Positions 1 to 8,296 of a stretch of DNA of 64,000 nt are shown piece by piece. The position numbers were made by a program, and so were the translations under genes. The number at the start of each line of letters is the position of its first letter. The stretch's first letter is position 1. The notes beneath the pieces were generated by a model. The model saw only the letters and a list, made by a program, of their open reading frames with translations. It was not told where the DNA came from and searched no databases. The DNA comes from JALNZF01 sp964447405 (lineage in GTDB: Bacteria; Nitrospirota; UBA9217), in contig CAYUSP010000002.1 in assembly GCA_964447405.1 (NCBI GenBank), positions 434,001-498,000 on the forward strand, written 5' to 3'.

Positions 1-229
1 AGCCGCGCAAAAGAGCAGGATCGGCAGCGGGCAGTTCACGGTTACGGGTTCGGAAATCACGAGCACCTCCGGAGTCAAGCAGGGCTTCCTGGAGACGTCC
101 AATGTCGAGGCGGTAAAGGAAATGGTGCGCATGATAGAATCGATGCGGGAATTCGAGTCCTACCAGAAGATCATCCAGGTTTTCGACGAAACAACCGCCA
201 AGGTCAATAACGAACTGGGGAGGCTGTAA
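1..229 (+). CDS. flgF: Flagellar basal-body rod protein FlgF, C-terminal part (5' end outside window)
   Basis: Open in frame from base 2 to the TAA at 227-229. The translation ends with the C-terminal motif of rod/hook proteins (GFLETSNVEAVKEMVRMIE, then SYQKIIQVFDE), which forms the C-terminal helix of the coiled-coil D0 domain. FlgF is one of the axial rod proteins. It is directly followed by flgG with no gap, the normal order, so FlgF is preferred over another rod protein. Only about 75 residues are visible. Confidence 0.9.
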   Translation, partial: AAQKSRIGSGQFTVTGSEITSTSGVKQGFLETSNVEAVKEMVRMIESMREFESYQKIIQVFDETTAKVNNELGRL

Positions 230-1018
230 ATGTTAAGATCGCTCTATATCGCCGCAACTGGCATGGAAGCGCAAAAGATGAACATCGATGTGATATCCAA
301 CAACCTCGCCAACGTCAACACCGCGGGCTTCAAGAAGAGCCGCGCGGATTTCCAGGACCTTGTCTATCAAACCTTGCGGACCCCGGGCGCTTCATCTGCC
401 GAAGGGTCGCAGGTGCCCTCGGGCATCCAGCTTGGCCTGGGCGTCAAGCCGGTGGCGGTACAGAAAATTTTCATGCAGGGCGATTTCGTTCATACCGGGA
501 ACAATCTCGACCTCGTCGTCGAGGGCGACGGTTTTTTCCAGATCCAGCAGCCCGACGGCACAACGGCCTACAGCCGTTCAGGAGCCTTCAAGCTGGACAG
601 TGAAGGCAGGATCGTGAACTCCGACGGCTATCCGCTCGAACCGGGCATCACCATTCCCGCGAACACTACCAGCATCTCCATCGGATCCAACGGCATAGCG
701 TCGGTCACCCAGGCAGGCGCCAGCGCGCCGACCCAGATAGGCCAGATCGAGATCGCCAAATTCATCAACCCCGGGGGCCTCAGTTCCATCGGGAAGAATC
801 TCTACAAAACGACCGCTTCATCAGGCGAACCCACAACCGGCAATCCGGGCAATGAAGGCCTGGGCACCATAACCCAGGGCTTTATCGAAATGAGCAACGT
901 GAACGTGGTGGAAGAGATGGTGAACATGATCGTGAGCCAGCGCGCCTATGAGATCAGCTCAAAAGCCGTGCAGGCGTCGGACGAGATGCTTCAGGTAACG
1001 AACAACCTGAGGAGATAA
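230..1018 (+). CDS. flgG: Flagellar basal-body distal rod protein FlgG
   Basis: 262 residues, the usual FlgG length. The N-terminus carries the rod-protein signature (SNNLANVNTAGFKKSR, about residues 24-39) and the C-terminus the matching FlgBC-type helix (GFIEMSNVNVVEEMVNMIVSQRAYE). FlgG builds the distal rod that crosses the peptidoglycan and outer membrane. The ATG follows the flgF stop codon directly, so the two are probably translationally coupled. Exported by the flagellar type III apparatus, so no signal peptide is expected and none is seen. Confidence 0.97.
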   Translation: MLRSLYIAATGMEAQKMNIDVISNNLANVNTAGFKKSRADFQDLVYQTLRTPGASSAEGSQVPSGIQLGLGVKPVAVQKIFMQGDFVHTGNNLDLVVEGDGFFQIQQPDGTTAYSRSGAFKLDSEGRIVNSDGYPLEPGITIPANTTSISIGSNGIASVTQAGASAPTQIGQIEIAKFINPGGLSSIGKNLYKTTASSGEPTTGNPGNEGLGTITQGFIEMSNVNVVEEMVNMIVSQRAYEISSKAVQASDEMLQVTNNLRR

Positions 1019-1019
1019 A

Positions 1020-1739
1020 ATGATGAACAGCGGAGGACAGAAGTCAGAAGTAAGAAGACAGACTTGTTTGAACATTAGCGCCCTAGTCAGTCCTCTGTTT
1101 TCTGTACTCTGCATTCTTCTCATGTTACCCTATCCCGCACTGGCGTCATGGGACGCGGAAACAGTTCTCAAGGCTTATCTCAGGGACAACTATCCGTGGG
1201 CAGAGGTGGATGTGGTTGATGTGCAGTTGAACGCTGCGCAGCCTGCCGAGGCGCCCGTGTCCATTGCCGTGGAAAAATCACCGCCTGGCAAGTCCGTTTT
1301 CCGTTTCGAATTCCGCAAAGGCAACAGCATCACCGTGACCGCGCTCGTCAAGGCCTTTGACCGGGTCATCCGAAGCCGGGCCGCTTTCGGCAAGGGCCAC
1401 GTGCTGCGCCAGGAAGATGTCTATCCGACGCTCATGGCAACGGACAGGATCCCCAAGGGTGCGCTGCGCGAGGAAGCAGCCGTCATTGGCCAGCCCCTGC
1501 TCCGGTCAGTTGTCTCCAATGCCCCCCTTACGGATGCCATGCTATCCAACGCCTCCCTGATCAAACGGGGGCGAAGAGTTGCCATTTCCGTGGAAACGCC
1601 GACGCTCGTCATCAGGGCCGCAGGTGAGATGCGGCAGGACGCGGTAATCGGCGATTACGTGAAAGTGCTGAATCTGCAATCGCACAAGATCCTGATTGGC
1701 CAGCTTATGGACGAGAACACCGTCCGCGTGGAGTTTTAG
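1020..1739 (+). CDS. flgA: Flagellar P-ring assembly chaperone FlgA
   Basis: 239 residues. A SAF-like domain and the C-terminal ChapFlgA region (about 110-239) match FlgA, the periplasmic chaperone for P-ring formation by FlgI. A good ribosome-binding site (GAGGAG) precedes the ATG at 1020, two bases after flgG stops. The signal peptide is unusual: a charged stretch (residues 4-14, rich in K, R, E, Q) precedes the hydrophobic part (LVSPLFSVLCILLMLP), and both are encoded by the arms of an inverted repeat (1031-1120). The mature protein probably starts near SWDAE at residue 43. Confidence 0.92.
   Translation: MMNSGGQKSEVRRQTCLNISALVSPLFSVLCILLMLPYPALASWDAETVLKAYLRDNYPWAEVDVVDVQLNAAQPAEAPVSIAVEKSPPGKSVFRFEFRKGNSITVTALVKAFDRVIRSRAAFGKGHVLRQEDVYPTLMATDRIPKGALREEAAVIGQPLLRSVVSNAPLTDAMLSNASLIKRGRRVAISVETPTLVIRAAGEMRQDAVIGDYVKVLNLQSHKILIGQLMDENTVRVEF
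1031..1120. repeat. Word-type inverted repeat inside the flgA signal-peptide coding region
   Basis: The left arm (1031-1062) iterates A/G-rich words such as AGAAGTC and AGAAGACAG. The right arm (1087-1120) is its T/C-rich approximate reverse complement (TCCTCTG, TTTCTG, CATTCTTCT). The left arm encodes the charged n-region and the right arm the hydrophobic h-region of FlgA. The same word family recurs at the start of flgH. Confidence 0.7.
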
Positions 1740-1741
1740 AA

Positions 1742-2533
1742 ATGAAGAACTCAGAAGACAGAGAGCAAAAGACAGAAGTCAAACGGAAACGCAGGCACTG
1801 CGGAAAAGCGGCATCCATCAGACGGCCTTCCACCATCTATCATCTTACTTCTCTCCTCTGTCTGGTTTCTCTGCTCGCTTCCTGCGCTTCATCGCCCATT
1901 TTGCCGCCTCCGCCGCCCCGCTATGTTTACGAAGGCCATAAAGTTGATGACAACAAGGCTGTGATGCCCGGCGGCAATTCTCTGTTCCGGGATTCGGCAA
2001 GTCTTTTCGAAGACATCAAGGCGCGGCGTTTGAACGATCTCATTACGATCAACGTGGTCGAGAACATATCAGGCTCCGGCACCGCTGACACGTCTGCTGC
2101 ACGGGCCTCCACCATGGACGCAAGCGTGGGCAGTCTTCTCGGCATTCCCACGAACCTGAACCTGGCCAACCTCTACGGCAAGGGGAATACGTTTGCCCCG
2201 ACGGTAGCGGGCTCTATGAAGGATGATTTCAAGGGAAGCGGCGCCACCACACGAGCGGGAAAACTGATCGGCACGATCACGGCCAAGGTGGTCGAGGTAA
2301 TGCCCAATGGCATTCTGGCCCTTGAATCGCGGAAAGAGATCACCATCAACAACGAGAAACAGATACTGATCCTGCGGGGCATGGTCCGGCCCGAGGACAT
2401 CGCCGTGGACAACTCGGTGGCAAGCAACAAGGTTGCGGACGCCGAAGTATTTTTTGTGGGCGACGGCGTGGTGCAGAGCAAGCAGGACACGGGCTGGCTC
2501 GTGAAGATCATGGATAAAGTATGGCCATTCTAG
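1742..2533 (+). CDS. flgH: Flagellar L-ring protein FlgH (lipoprotein)
   Basis: 263 residues. The outer-membrane L-ring lipoprotein surrounding the rod. A lipobox LLASC sits near residue 48, unusually far from the start, because a charged stretch of about 35 residues precedes the hydrophobic segment. FlgH family blocks follow: SLFEDIKARRLNDLITINVVE, GTITAKVVEVMPNG, ESRKEITINNE and LRGMVRPEDI. The ATG lies two bases after the flgA stop. The long n-region and the h-region coincide with the two arms of an inverted repeat (1751-1876). A later internal start is conceivable, but no ATG in frame would keep a full signal peptide. Confidence 0.94.
   Translation: MKNSEDREQKTEVKRKRRHCGKAASIRRPSTIYHLTSLLCLVSLLASCASSPILPPPPPRYVYEGHKVDDNKAVMPGGNSLFRDSASLFEDIKARRLNDLITINVVENISGSGTADTSAARASTMDASVGSLLGIPTNLNLANLYGKGNTFAPTVAGSMKDDFKGSGATTRAGKLIGTITAKVVEVMPNGILALESRKEITINNEKQILILRGMVRPEDIAVDNSVASNKVADAEVFFVGDGVVQSKQDTGWLVKIMDKVWPF
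1751..1876. repeat. Word-type inverted repeat inside the flgH signal-peptide coding region
   Basis: The left arm (about 1751-1780) is built from AGAAGACAGAG and AGACAGAAGTC words. The right arm (about 1844-1876) is the T/C-rich counterpart (CTTACTTCTC, TCCTCTGTCTG, TTTCTCTGCTC). The right arm encodes the hydrophobic segment up to the lipobox. Same family as the repeat at the start of flgA. Confidence 0.65.
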
Positions 2534-3672
2534 AGAACATAAGGGTCATGGGGCAAGGGTCAGGTAGCAAGGGGATCGTGAAGCTGTTCTTGCTCTTCCT
2601 TGCTACTTGCTACATGCTACATGCCCCTGCAGTCCACGCCGAACGCATCAAGGACATTGCCAGCTTCGAAGGCATGCGGGAGAACCAGTTGATCGGTTAT
2701 GGCCTCGTGGTGGGTCTCGACGGCACCGGCGACAAGGGCAATCAGACCATCCAGACCATCGGAAACATGCTCCAGCGCATGGGATTGACCGTGAAGGCGA
2801 GCGACATCAAGGTGAAGAACGCGGCGGCTGTCATGATTACCGCCGCGCTGCCTCCTTTCCCCAAACCCGGCATGCGACTCGACGGCCTCGTATCTACTAT
2901 TGGCGACGCGAAAAGCCTCCAAGGCGGTACTCTGCTGCTCGCTCCCCTCAAAGGGCCGGACGGAAAGGTCTACGCGCTCGCGCAGGGAGCCATTTCCGTC
3001 GGCGGCTTCATCGGCGGGAGCGGCGGAACCACCGTCCAGAAGAACCATACAACGGTCGGCAAGGTCCCCGGTGGAGTGACCATCGAAAACGAGCCTCGCT
3101 TCATTCTCGGCTCGGGAAACGAAATCCGCCTGTTTTTGCATCGTTCGGACTTTACCACCGCAGCCGAAGTCGCGCGCAAGATCAACGAGGCACTGGGCGA
3201 TGAACAGGCCGCGGTCACGCTCGATCCCACAACCATCCGCCTGAGAATTCCCGAAGCGTACCAGGGCAGGATCGTCCAGCTCATCGCCGTGGTAGAGAGC
3301 CTGGACGTTGCCGTGGACACGGCGGCCCGCGTAGTGATCAATGAGCGAACCGGAACGGTCACGATCGGCGAGAACGTCAGGCTTTCCCCGGTGGCTATTG
3401 CTCACGGCAGCCTGACCATAGAGATCAAGACCGACTTCAAAGTGTCGCAGCCGCCGCCGTTCGCGCCACAAGGCGCAGCTACCGTGGCCGTCCCGTCGGC
3501 CGACGTCAAGGTCCGTGAACAAAATGCGTCCCTGATCCAGATCTCGGGTACGACGCTGGGCGAGGTCGTCAGGGCATTGAACGCGCTCGGTGTAACGCCC
3601 CGCGACCTTGTATCCATTCTGCAGGCACTGCGTGCGGCAGGGGCCCTCCGGGCGCAGGTGGAGATCATCTGA
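2521..3672 (+). CDS. flgI: Flagellar P-ring protein FlgI
   Basis: 383 residues from the ATG at 2521, which overlaps the end of flgH by 13 bases. An ATG at 2548 would give 374 residues with a more ordinary signal peptide (ending AVHA-ER). FlgI signatures are clear: RIKDIASFEGMRENQLIGYGLVVGLDGTGDK, then ASDIKVKNAAAVMITAALP and the C-terminal VVRALNALGVTPRDLVSILQAL. It forms the periplasmic ring around the rod with help from FlgA. The signal-peptide h-region is encoded by the right arm of an inverted repeat (2549-2627), as in flgA and flgH but with another word family. Confidence 0.96.
   Translation: MAILENIRVMGQGSGSKGIVKLFLLFLATCYMLHAPAVHAERIKDIASFEGMRENQLIGYGLVVGLDGTGDKGNQTIQTIGNMLQRMGLTVKASDIKVKNAAAVMITAALPPFPKPGMRLDGLVSTIGDAKSLQGGTLLLAPLKGPDGKVYALAQGAISVGGFIGGSGGTTVQKNHTTVGKVPGGVTIENEPRFILGSGNEIRLFLHRSDFTTAAEVARKINEALGDEQAAVTLDPTTIRLRIPEAYQGRIVQLIAVVESLDVAVDTAARVVINERTGTVTIGENVRLSPVAIAHGSLTIEIKTDFKVSQPPPFAPQGAATVAVPSADVKVREQNASLIQISGTTLGEVVRALNALGVTPRDLVSILQALRAAGALRAQVEII
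2549..2627. repeat. Word-type inverted repeat inside the flgI signal-peptide coding region
   Basis: The left arm (2549-2574) contains GGGCAAGGGTCAGGTAGCAAGG. The right arm (2598-2627) contains CCTTGCTACTTGC, TACATGC and TACATGCCCC, an approximate reverse complement made of the iterated word GCAAGTA/GCATGTA. The right arm encodes LATCYMLHAP of the signal peptide. Confidence 0.65.
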
Positions 3673-4424
3673 TGCTGAAACTCGACAATATAAACGCAGC
3701 CGTTCCCCGGACGATCGAGGAGCTTAAAGGCCGCACCGACCCGGAAGCGGTCAAGGCTGTGGCAAAGGAAATGGAAGCGATGTTTGCGTACGAAATGATC
3801 AAGGCGATGCGCAGTTCCATGAACAGCGGTTCCGCAACAGCCTTCGGCGCTGACACCTACATGAGCATGTTCGATCTTGAGATCTCGAAATTATTCGCCG
3901 AGCGTGGGCTTGGCCTGCAGGATACGTTCATCCAGGGAATGCGAAGCAGTGCAGAGAAGGGCGGACCGCGCTCCTCTGGCTCAACCCCGGCGGCAAATAA
4001 CGCAGCAGGCGCCTTCCTCGCCGATGAGATCAAAACTCTGCTGCCCGATGTAACACACGCGCGCCTCACTTCAGCGTATGGCGCGCGGCAAGACCCACTG
4101 GGCAATGGCATGCGGTTCCATCGAGGTGTGGATATTGCCGCTCCGGAGGGAACGCCGATCCATCCTGTCCGTGCGGGAACAGTGGCGTTCAGCGGCGCGA
4201 TGGCCGGATACGGCAACACCGTGATCGTGGATCATGGTGACGGATTCCGGACAACCTATGCGCATAATCTTTCAAATCTGGTCCGCGAAGGGGAACTTGT
4301 AGATGCAGGGTCGGTAATCGCACATTCCGGCTCTACAGGGCGATCCACCGGACCGCACGTGCATTTCGAGGTGCAGCACAACGGGAACTCCGTGGATCCG
4401 CTCACAACCGGGGCGCAGCAGTGA
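3672..4424 (+). CDS. flgJ: FlgJ-type rod-capping protein fused to an M23 (LytM) peptidase
   Basis: 250 residues. Residues about 20-90 match the FlgJ rod-binding domain (AKEMEAMFAYEMIKAMR, ADTYMSMFDLEISKLFAERGLGLQD). After a Ser/Pro/Ala-rich linker, residues about 130-245 are an M23 endopeptidase domain with the zinc ligands HRGVD and HVHFE and the motif SGSTGRSTGPHVHFE. In enterobacteria the second FlgJ domain is a glucosaminidase; here a peptide-cleaving LytM domain replaces it, presumably to open peptidoglycan for the rod. The ATG overlaps the flgI stop by one base. Confidence 0.9.
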   Translation: MLKLDNINAAVPRTIEELKGRTDPEAVKAVAKEMEAMFAYEMIKAMRSSMNSGSATAFGADTYMSMFDLEISKLFAERGLGLQDTFIQGMRSSAEKGGPRSSGSTPAANNAAGAFLADEIKTLLPDVTHARLTSAYGARQDPLGNGMRFHRGVDIAAPEGTPIHPVRAGTVAFSGAMAGYGNTVIVDHGDGFRTTYAHNLSNLVREGELVDAGSVIAHSGSTGRSTGPHVHFEVQHNGNSVDPLTTGAQQ

Positions 4425-4495
4425 AATTAAAGATTTTGTGACAGCAGCCGATAAGAAAACCACGAAATCCCAGTCATTGCCGCCAAGGAGGACAT

Positions 4496-4795
4496 ATGAA
4501 AATCAATTCCAACATACCGCCGGAGAATCAGGCCGCTGCCCAAAATGCGCAGAATATCCAGAAGAACCAGGCCGTCGAATCCCGGGACAAACCCGCGCAG
4601 GCAAAGCCAGCGGGCCCGGCTGACAAGGTCGACATTTCCACCCGAAGCAAGGAAATCGCCGACATCATGTCAGCGGTCAATCAGCTGCCAGAGACACGCG
4701 ATCAGAAAGTGCAGGAGATCAAGAAGAGTGTTGACGCGGGAACCTACACCGTTGATCCACGGAACGTGGCAAACAAGATCATTTCCGAAATGTAA
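4496..4795 (+). CDS. flgM: Anti-sigma-28 factor FlgM
   Basis: 99 residues with a strong ribosome-binding site (AAGGAGG). The N-terminal half is Gln/Ala/Pro-rich and probably disordered. The C-terminal half (VDISTRSKEIADIMSAVNQLPETRDQKVQEIKKSVDAGTYTVDPRNVANKII) is the typical sigma-28 binding helix region. FlgM holds FliA inactive until the hook-basal body is finished and FlgM is exported. It implies a fliA gene elsewhere. Its place between the ring genes and flgN/flgK/flgL fits the usual layout. Confidence 0.93.
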   Translation: MKINSNIPPENQAAAQNAQNIQKNQAVESRDKPAQAKPAGPADKVDISTRSKEIADIMSAVNQLPETRDQKVQEIKKSVDAGTYTVDPRNVANKIISEM

Positions 4796-4813
4796 ACGAG
4801 AGATGAACGGAAT

Positions 4814-5269
4814 ATGAAGACCATCGACAAGATACACTCGATTTTAAGCGAGCAGGTGATCGGCTACCGGTCCCTCATGGAAACACTGCGCAGGGAGCGT
4901 GAATGTCTGGTGAACTTCAATCCCGACGCCGTGGAAACGCTGTCCAAGGAGAAGGACACGATCGTTTTGAAGCTGCGGCTTCTGGAAGAGGAGCGCATCA
5001 GGCTGGTCCGGGCCTTTGCAGCGGAGCAGGCTATACCCGAGGACAGCGCCATGCAGAAACTTACGGAGCTGTCCGGAGACGACCGTTTTCAACGTCTGCG
5101 GCTGCAGCTGATATCGCTTCTTCAGAGCATCATGGAGCTGAATGATTTTAACCGGGTGCTGATCGAACGCTCCGCGAACGTGGTGCGGAACGCGCTGAAC
5201 TTCCTCGGATCGTTCGGTATTGGCGCGCCTGTTGCGAACAAAGGCTCGCTCCTATCACGAGAGGTTTGA
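4814..5269 (+). CDS. flgN: Flagellar export chaperone FlgN
   Basis: 151 residues, almost entirely helical by composition, with heptad-like Leu/Glu spacing (residues 5-110). FlgN is the cytoplasmic chaperone for the hook-associated proteins FlgK and FlgL, which are the next two genes. Starts 18 bases after flgM and ends directly before the flgK ATG (5270). The family is weakly conserved, so the call rests on composition, length and position. Confidence 0.82.
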   Translation: MKTIDKIHSILSEQVIGYRSLMETLRRERECLVNFNPDAVETLSKEKDTIVLKLRLLEEERIRLVRAFAAEQAIPEDSAMQKLTELSGDDRFQRLRLQLISLLQSIMELNDFNRVLIERSANVVRNALNFLGSFGIGAPVANKGSLLSREV

Positions 5270-6898
5270 ATGTCCATCCTGGGTATCTTTGATATCGGCA
5301 AGTCCGCCCTGCTCGCAAGCCAGTATGCGCTGAGTGTGACCAGCAATAATATTGCCAATATCAATACGCCCGGCTACAGCAGGCAGGACGTCATTCTCGG
5401 CATCACCAGTCCGGTCCAAACCAGCCAGGGCAGTGTCGGCAGAGGCGTGGATGTCGTCGGTGTGAAGCGCAGCTACGACCTCTTTCTTCAGACGCAGCTT
5501 CTGGGGCAGGGCCAGAACCAGGGACGTTCGCGCACCCTTGATGACTCGTGGGCGCAGGTCGAACGGGTGTTCAACGACGCTCAGGGGCTCGGCCTCTCCT
5601 CCTCGCTGGGAGATTTTTTCAATGCCTGGAGCGATGTCGCGACCAATCCCGCTTCGACACCGCAGCGTGCCGTACTGCTTCAGAAAACAAGCGCCTTCAC
5701 GGTCACGGCTCAGCGCATGGAGCACAGCCTGATCGATTCAATCAACAGTGCCAACACAGGCATTGTCGAGTCGGTCAAGCAGATCAATACGCTCGCTGCG
5801 GGCCTCGCCAGTTTAAACGAGCAGATCGTTCAAGAAGAGGCGGGGCAGGGACCAGGGTCCGCGACAAACGACCTCCGGGACCAGCGCGATCAGAAGCTGA
5901 ATGAACTCGCCCAACTCCTCGACCTGTCCTCCTATGAGCAGGCAGACGGTTCAATAACTGTCACGGCGGGCATGCGGAACCTCGTGTCCGGGAAGCTGGC
6001 GAACACGCTCTCCACAGCGGTAAACACCGAGGGAAACAGAGATCTCTACCTGGACGGGATCAATATCACCGCGAGCATCCAGAAAGGCGAAATCGGCGGA
6101 CTCCTCGCAGCCAGGTCGGATATCCAAACAATGGCTCTGACAGGCCTGCGCCGCCTGATGGCGTCCGTTACGCAGCAGGTGAACACCCTGCATCGGTCCG
6201 GATTCGGCCTCGATGGATCCACTGGCAACAATTATCTCAACCCTCTTCAGCTGACCACCGTGGCCAATTCTGCGGGTGCCACTATTGCGGCGTCCATTAC
6301 CAATCCCGATCTGCTCACACTTGACGAATACAGGATCGGGTTTGATGCCGGAGGAGTTAATTACACGATCTACAATAAATCCACAGGCGCGGTCGTGACC
6401 CCGGCAACCGCCTACACTTCCGGCAATCCGATCGCGCTCCCTGGCATGACCATCACCATTACCGGCGGTGTTACTGCCGCTGATACGTTCTCCATCAGCC
6501 CTCTGGCCACCGCAGTCTCAGGCTTCGGCGCGGCGATCAGCGACACCCAACAGATAGCCGCATCCGGGTCTCTGGCCCAGCTCCCGGGGAATAATTCCAG
6601 AGCGCTGCAGATCGCGCAGCTCACCGCCTCTTCGCAGGCAAACCTCAGCAACGCCACGTTCTCGGGATACTACAACGGTCTCGTCGGCACGGTCGGTGTT
6701 ATGAAGCGCTCGGCAGCGGACAGCCTGTCCTTTGACAACAATCTGCAGCAATCCCTCGCTGCGCGAAGGGACTCAGTTTCCGGTGTGTCACTGGACGAAG
6801 AAGCGGCAAATCTCATCCGCTTTCAGCGTTCCTATGAGGCTGGCGCGCGCATGATAAAAGTCGCTGATGAATTGTACCAGACCATTCTGAACCTGTAA
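5270..6898 (+). CDS. flgK: Flagellar hook-associated protein 1 FlgK
   Basis: 542 residues. The N-terminal signature (SVTSNNIANINTPGYSRQDV) and the C-terminal helix (SGVSLDEEAANLIRFQRSYEAGARMIKVADELYQTILNL) are diagnostic. FlgK forms the first hook-filament junction layer. Residues about 340-415 form an insert (LTLDEYRIGFDAGGVNYTIYN, then a PGMTITI strand) that is clearly related to an insert in the neighbouring FlgL. It starts directly after the flgN stop, its chaperone. Confidence 0.96.
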   Translation: MSILGIFDIGKSALLASQYALSVTSNNIANINTPGYSRQDVILGITSPVQTSQGSVGRGVDVVGVKRSYDLFLQTQLLGQGQNQGRSRTLDDSWAQVERVFNDAQGLGLSSSLGDFFNAWSDVATNPASTPQRAVLLQKTSAFTVTAQRMEHSLIDSINSANTGIVESVKQINTLAAGLASLNEQIVQEEAGQGPGSATNDLRDQRDQKLNELAQLLDLSSYEQADGSITVTAGMRNLVSGKLANTLSTAVNTEGNRDLYLDGINITASIQKGEIGGLLAARSDIQTMALTGLRRLMASVTQQVNTLHRSGFGLDGSTGNNYLNPLQLTTVANSAGATIAASITNPDLLTLDEYRIGFDAGGVNYTIYNKSTGAVVTPATAYTSGNPIALPGMTITITGGVTAADTFSISPLATAVSGFGAAISDTQQIAASGSLAQLPGNNSRALQIAQLTASSQANLSNATFSGYYNGLVGTVGVMKRSAADSLSFDNNLQQSLAARRDSVSGVSLDEEAANLIRFQRSYEAGARMIKVADELYQTILNL

Positions 6899-6903
6899 AA
6901 ATT

Positions 6904-8223
6904 ATGAGACTGACACCCTTTGCCATATTCAGCCAGCTTACTCAATCGCTGGACAGGACCCTGGCGCAGTATACTGCGGCTAATGCCCGGCTTTCGTCCG
7001 GAAAAAAGATCAATGCGCCCTCAGATGACGTGAATGGCATGATCCGATCCTTGGACTATCGGGTCAGCATAACAGAGAATGAGCAGTTTAAGCGGAATGT
7101 GGAATTCGCGTCCTCAACCCTCAAGGTCACGGACACAACACTGACTTCTGCCTACAGCACCCTGAGCGAACTCAAGCGGTTCGCCACGCTTTCCCTCAGC
7201 GGGTCAGCCGATGCAGCAAGCAGGGCCGCCCTGTCCAACACCGCTGCTCAGATGCGGGACAACCTCTACAACCTGGCAAATGCGAAACATCTGGACCAGT
7301 ATCTGTTCGCGGGCTTTACCTCGAACCAACAGCCGTATGTGATTGTCCCCCCGGTCGTGGGAGCAGCCGTCAACACCTTTGACAGCGACCCGCTGGCGGG
7401 CGCTAGTGTTACCGGTGCGAGCATCACGGCTCCCGCTGCGCTTACTGGCGATGAATACCGGATCGGGTTTGATGCCGCAGGGTTAAATTATACGGTGTAT
7501 AATAATGCCACTGGCGATGTGGTGACCGCTGCGGCGCCTTATACTTCCGGCCCTCCCGGCACCTCGATCAACCTCCCCGGTATGAATGTCGTTATCGCGG
7601 GTGTGCCGTCCAGCGCCGCCGAAAGTATCATCATCCGGCCGCCCCTGTCCACGTACGCGTATCAGGGAGATTCAGGTGCTCTCAACGTCCAGATAGACCA
7701 GGGAGCCACACTGCCGGTCAATGTTACGGGCAATACCGCGTTTAGCTATGCGCTATCAGCGCCACTGTCGCAACAGTTGTCAGGAGGCACGATTGCAGAT
7801 TATACTCCTTCTGCGGTGCCGGGCAGCACCACGATCGATGTGCAGATCTTCGCAGCCGATCATGTCACCGTACTGGACCGCTTCTCGTATTCGAATATGA
7901 TGGATATGGCCAACATCCTGAGTTCCGCGCTATCCACGAACAATACGTTGCGCATCAATGCGCTGCGGGACCCGCTCGCCAGAATGCAAACCCAGCTGGG
8001 TGTGGTTCAGGCTGAGGTCGGCTCCCGGCAGGTGCGCTTGAACTATCAATCAACCATGCTGACCAAGGGAACGGACTCGCTCAAGGATGCTCTTGGCGTG
8101 CTTGAAGATGATGATTCCTTTGAAACCGTTGCTCAGCTCAAAAAGACCGAGATCACGCTCCAGTCGCTCCGCGAATCCGCTTCAAAGATTCTCTCCCAAT
8201 CGCTTCTGGACTTTTTGCGGTAG
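6904..8223 (+). CDS. flgL: Flagellar hook-associated protein 3 FlgL
   Basis: 439 residues, longer than the roughly 300 residues of enteric FlgL. The flagellin-like N-terminus (LAQYTAANARLSSGKKINAPSDDV) and C-terminal helices (LGVVQAEVGSRQVRLNYQ) mark it as FlgL, the second hook-filament junction protein. The extra length lies in a central insert (about 175-255; LTGDEYRIGFDAAGLNYTVYN, LPGMNVVI) resembling the FlgK insert. No clear Shine-Dalgarno precedes the ATG, so translation is probably coupled to flgK. The operon ends here with a hairpin terminator. Confidence 0.94.
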   Translation: MRLTPFAIFSQLTQSLDRTLAQYTAANARLSSGKKINAPSDDVNGMIRSLDYRVSITENEQFKRNVEFASSTLKVTDTTLTSAYSTLSELKRFATLSLSGSADAASRAALSNTAAQMRDNLYNLANAKHLDQYLFAGFTSNQQPYVIVPPVVGAAVNTFDSDPLAGASVTGASITAPAALTGDEYRIGFDAAGLNYTVYNNATGDVVTAAAPYTSGPPGTSINLPGMNVVIAGVPSSAAESIIIRPPLSTYAYQGDSGALNVQIDQGATLPVNVTGNTAFSYALSAPLSQQLSGGTIADYTPSAVPGSTTIDVQIFAADHVTVLDRFSYSNMMDMANILSSALSTNNTLRINALRDPLARMQTQLGVVQAEVGSRQVRLNYQSTMLTKGTDSLKDALGVLEDDDSFETVAQLKKTEITLQSLRESASKILSQSLLDFLR

Positions 8224-8245
8224 CTACCTCACTCAGTCAGAAGCA

Positions 8246-8276
8246 TAAAAAAAGGCCCCTATCAGGGCCTTTTTGC
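8246..8276 (+). terminator. Rho-independent terminator of the flagellar operon
   Basis: Stem AAAGGCCC (8251-8258) pairs with GGGCCTTT (8265-8272) around a 6-base loop, followed by Ts. An A-run before the stem lets it also work for the convergent gene on the minus strand. Confidence 0.9.
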
Positions 8277-8296
8277 GTTTGCGCGGCGGTAGCGCA

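Noticed and set aside
2617..3522. 301-codon minus-strand open frame inside flgI
   Set aside because: Antisense shadow of a conserved flagellar gene; His/Arg/Gly-rich composition typical of such shadows.
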